Made by a program: the position numbers and the translations under genes. Below the pieces are notes generated by a model. That model saw nothing but the letters and a program-made list of their open reading frames with translations. It was not told the origin of the DNA and made no database searches. This document shows positions 18,452 to 20,592 of a DNA stretch of 20,592 nucleotides, piece by piece. The stretch's first letter is position 1, and each line of letters opens with the position of its first letter. The stretch comes from CAYLNH01 sp964384625 (GTDB lineage: Bacteria > Verrucomicrobiota > Lentisphaeria > JABSQK01), in the NCBI GenBank assembly GCA_964384625.1, contig CAYLNH010000119.1, positions 1 to 20,592 of the forward strand. Reading direction: 5' to 3'.

Positions 18452-19435
18452 ATGCGAGCAACCTGCCTGATTCCAGTTGTCCTCTTCCTGGCGGGGCTGG
18501 CGGCGTCAGCCCAGGCGCCGAACCCGCAGAACTTCGACGCCACCGTTCCGCTGCATCCGAAAGTCGAAACCGCCATCGCCAAGGCCCAGCAGTGGCTTGT
18601 CGCCAAACAGAACAAGAACGGCTCCTGGGAACAGAACAACGGCGTCAATGCGATGGCCGCCATTGCTCTGATGGTGAACGGCCATACCCCCGGCAAGGGG
18701 GAACACGGCACCGCCGTTGCGAAAGCGATTGACTTCATCATCAGCGGTCAGGAGAAGAACGGCTTTCTCGCACTCGGCCGCAAAGGTCCGATGTACCAGC
18801 ATGCCCTTGCGACACTGGCGCTTTCCGAAGCGTACGGCATGACCCAAAACCCGAAAATCCGCGAAGCCCTGATCAAGGCGGTCGAGTTGATCGTCTACTG
18901 CCAGCACAGCGAAGGCGGCTGGCGTTACCATCCCAAACCGATGAAGGGGGACCTGTCGGCAACGGTCATGCAGGTGATGGCGCTCAGAGCATCTGCGGAA
19001 GCGGGCATCTACGTGCCGCAGGAGACCATCGATCACGCCGTCCGGTTCATCAAAGGCTGCTGGCAGGAAAAGCAGCAGGGGTTCTCCTACATGCGCGGCG
19101 GCGGCAAGAAGAACTTCAACCGGCTCGGCGCCGGCGTCGTCTGCCTGCAGTCCGTCGGTCTGCACAAGACGCCCATGATCCCGGCCGCCATCAAGGAACT
19201 GCAGAAGATGGGCATCAAGAAAAAAGGCAGTCACTATTGGTACGGACACTACTATGCCTCGATTGCCTTCTACCATTACGGCGGCCCGCCCTGGAAAAAC
19301 TATTACCCGAAGATATGCAACAAGATTCTGCGCGAATGGGGCAAATCCTCGCACTACAAATCGATACTCGACACGTCATGGGCCATCCTGGTCATGGGCG
19401 TCCCCTACCGCTACTCGCCAATCTATCATCGGTAA
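18452..19435 (+). CDS. Secreted prenyltransferase/squalene-oxidase-repeat protein (alpha/alpha-barrel)
   Basis: The 327-residue product has a signal peptide (MRATCLIPVVLFLAGLAASA), probably cut after Ala20. The mature part has QW-like repeats of the terpenoid cyclase/prenyltransferase fold: QNKNGSW (53-59), QEKNGF (100-105), QHSEGGWRY (151-159) and a degenerate QEKQQGFSY (205-213), plus GDLSATVMQVMAL (166-178), which fits a barrel helix. The DxDD acid motif of squalene-hopene cyclases is absent, and the protein is about half their length, so it is probably a binding protein of this fold rather than a cyclase. Similar proteins are often found near MoxR and DUF58 genes in Planctomycetes, which fits the MoxR gene downstream. 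GGGAG lies 6 nt before the ATG. It starts 1 nt after the previous stop and ends 4 nt before the next start. Confidence 0.88.
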   Translation: MRATCLIPVVLFLAGLAASAQAPNPQNFDATVPLHPKVETAIAKAQQWLVAKQNKNGSWEQNNGVNAMAAIALMVNGHTPGKGEHGTAVAKAIDFIISGQEKNGFLALGRKGPMYQHALATLALSEAYGMTQNPKIREALIKAVELIVYCQHSEGGWRYHPKPMKGDLSATVMQVMALRASAEAGIYVPQETIDHAVRFIKGCWQEKQQGFSYMRGGGKKNFNRLGAGVVCLQSVGLHKTPMIPAAIKELQKMGIKKKGSHYWYGHYYASIAFYHYGGPPWKNYYPKICNKILREWGKSSHYKSILDTSWAILVMGVPYRYSPIYHR

Positions 19436-19439
19436 GCCC

Positions 19440-20108
19440 TTGAAATACGCGCTGACAATCTGGCTCTTTGCCCTCGCCGTTGCCGCTGCCGCCGCGGATG
19501 AGGTCGTCACGGCCAAGGGAACAAAGACCGGCGATATCGAGGCAATCCGGGCGTCCGGCGTCAAACTGAGCGGCGCCCCCGCCGTACCGCTGGCAAAGAT
19601 CAAGACCGTCCGCCTCGCGGCCCCACCCGTGGTCGCCAAGGACAGCGGTATCGTCCTGCGCAACGGCACCCGGTTCGCCGGCGTCCTGCGCCGCTTCGAT
19701 GACAAACAAATCGTCTTCCGGACGACCACCCTCGGCCTGCTGACGCTGCCGCTGAAACAGGTCGCCTACGTCTACTATGACAACCGCAGTGCCCCGACCA
19801 CAAGCAAGAGCAAGGGCTTCACGGTGCGGCTCAAAAACCGCAAGCTGGTGACCGGCACCATCTTTGCCCGCAGCCCTACCCGGCTCGTGCTGAAAACCGA
19901 CGACGGTCTCGAGAAGATCGTCACGACCGACATCGCCCAGATCATCTTCGGCCGGGCGGCGACCGACGCCGCGATCACCCTGCGCAACGGCGACGTCATC
20001 AACGAAACCGTCAAATGGCACGGCGACAATTTCACCTTCAAGCTGGCGGGTACGTCGCACAAGGTCTCCCTGGCCGCCGTCAGCACCATTCAGTTTTCAC
20101 GGAAATAG
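19440..20108 (+). CDS. Secreted protein of four short beta repeats (Sm-like appearance), unknown function
   Basis: I start this gene at TTG 19440, which gives 222 residues with an ideal signal peptide (MKYALTIWLFALAVAAAAA) and a 4-nt gap to the previous stop. In-frame ATG codons further upstream lie inside the preceding gene and would put Arg/Thr-rich sequence in front of the signal. The ribosome binding site is weak (GGTAAG), so coupling is likely. The mature protein has four repeats of about 40-45 residues (about 22-58, 70-112, 127-170 and 178-219). The typical pattern is a polar start (LRNG in repeats 2 and 4), a strand with Gly, a second strand (QIVFRTT, RLVLKTD, NFTFKLA), and a closing strand with Val/Ile before a phosphate-like or aromatic end (VAYVYYD, AQIIFG, STIQFS). 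This resembles small five-stranded barrels of the Sm or SH3 type. I recognise no family. Confidence 0.8.
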   Translation: MKYALTIWLFALAVAAAAADEVVTAKGTKTGDIEAIRASGVKLSGAPAVPLAKIKTVRLAAPPVVAKDSGIVLRNGTRFAGVLRRFDDKQIVFRTTTLGLLTLPLKQVAYVYYDNRSAPTTSKSKGFTVRLKNRKLVTGTIFARSPTRLVLKTDDGLEKIVTTDIAQIIFGRAATDAAITLRNGDVINETVKWHGDNFTFKLAGTSHKVSLAAVSTIQFSRK

Positions 20109-20141
20109 AATTGTAACACAACTCTAGATTGGAGATCTGTG

Positions 20142-20592
20142 ATGTCCGAACAAGCAACTATGGAAGACATCGGAACGCTGCAGCGGCTGACGAGCGATAT
20201 CGTCGCCGAAGTCGGCAAGGTGATCGTCGGCCAGCGCGCCGTCGTCGAGGAACTTCTGGTGGCAGTTCTCAGCAACGGCCACTGCCTGCTGGAAGGCGTC
20301 CCGGGCCTGGGCAAGACCCTGTTGATCTCGTCGCTGGCCGAGGCCATGGATCTTTCGTTCAAGCGCATCCAGTTCACTCCGGACCTGATGCCCAGCGACA
20401 TCACGGGCACGGAGGTGATCCAGGAGGATCAGGTCACCAAGACCCGCGAGTTCAAGTTCCTTCCCGGACCGATTTTCGCCAATGTCATCCTGGCCGACGA
20501 GATCAACCGGACGCCGCCCAAGACCCAGGCGGCGCTGCTCGAGGCGATGCAGGAACGCCAGGTGTCCATCGGCGGTACCAACAACAAACTGC
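20142..20592 (+). CDS. MoxR-family AAA+ ATPase, C-terminus cut by window edge
   Basis: The frame is open from the ATG at 20142 to the right edge (150 codons). GGAG lies 7 nt before the ATG, which favours it over the in-frame ATG at codon 7. The visible part has the N-terminal helix VGKVIVGQRAVVEELLVA (24-41), Walker A GVPGLGKT (52-59), the MoxR-typical FTPDLMPSDITGTEV (77-91), FLPGPIFANVILADEINRTP containing Walker B (114-119), and KTQAALLEAMQERQVS. This order is diagnostic of MoxR, an ATP-driven chaperone group that typically acts with VWA or DUF58 partners in metal-cofactor insertion or envelope assembly. Sensor and lid parts lie beyond the window. It follows the beta-repeat gene by 33 nt. 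Partner genes such as DUF58 may follow outside the window. Confidence 0.95.
   Translation, partial: MSEQATMEDIGTLQRLTSDIVAEVGKVIVGQRAVVEELLVAVLSNGHCLLEGVPGLGKTLLISSLAEAMDLSFKRIQFTPDLMPSDITGTEVIQEDQVTKTREFKFLPGPIFANVILADEINRTPPKTQAALLEAMQERQVSIGGTNNKL

Overview
The window is about 20.6 kb of high-GC bacterial chromosome. The gene content suggests the PVC superphylum (Planctomycetota, Lentisphaerota or a relative). The signs are a DUF1570-like HExxH peptidase, a secreted prenyltransferase/squalene-oxidase-repeat protein beside a MoxR ATPase, large secreted proteins of unknown function, and a GroEL with a Gly-Met tail. This placement is inferred from family associations; no rRNA or tRNA gene is present to confirm it. 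I see no phage, transposase, integrase or CRISPR array.

Layout. (1) 1-4496, minus strand: miaB, a membrane-anchored helical repeat protein, a MutT-type Nudix hydrolase and a secreted putative zinc peptidase cut by the left edge. The first three are tightly coupled (4-nt overlap, then a 3-nt gap); the peptidase follows after a 100-nt gap holding nested inverted repeats. A good promoter at 4530-4557 fixes the miaB start. (2) 4657-5112, plus strand: a small three-helix membrane protein, divergent from miaB. (3) 5227-9337, minus strand: the chaperone operon dnaK-groES-groEL, with a GC-rich hairpin between dnaK and groES and a strong intrinsic terminator after groEL. (4) 9338-10028: a 691-nt divergent intergenic region with no convincing gene, but several palindromes and a plausible plus-strand promoter just before the next gene. 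(5) 10029 to the right edge, plus strand: one long operon of at least six genes.

The right-hand operon is the most interesting part. In order it encodes a 1472-residue secreted protein (helical N-terminus, PQQ-like beta-propeller, CBM9-like C-terminus); a three-helix membrane protein with Ig-like domains; a 772-residue secreted coiled-coil protein with thirteen Gln/Gly-rich tandem repeats and a Ser/Gln tract; a secreted alpha/alpha-barrel protein of the prenyltransferase-repeat type; a secreted protein of four short beta repeats; and a MoxR AAA+ ATPase cut by the right edge. The first three are joined by 4-nt ATGA overlaps and the later gaps are 1, 4 and 33 nt, so they are very probably co-transcribed.

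The second and third proteins together look like the two halves of one DUF4175/TIGR02302-type protein, here split into a membrane-anchored half and a secreted half. With MoxR, the cluster looks like a cell-envelope assembly or chaperone system whose substrate is unknown. Two real genes, the left-edge peptidase and the right-edge MoxR, have no stop codon inside the window.
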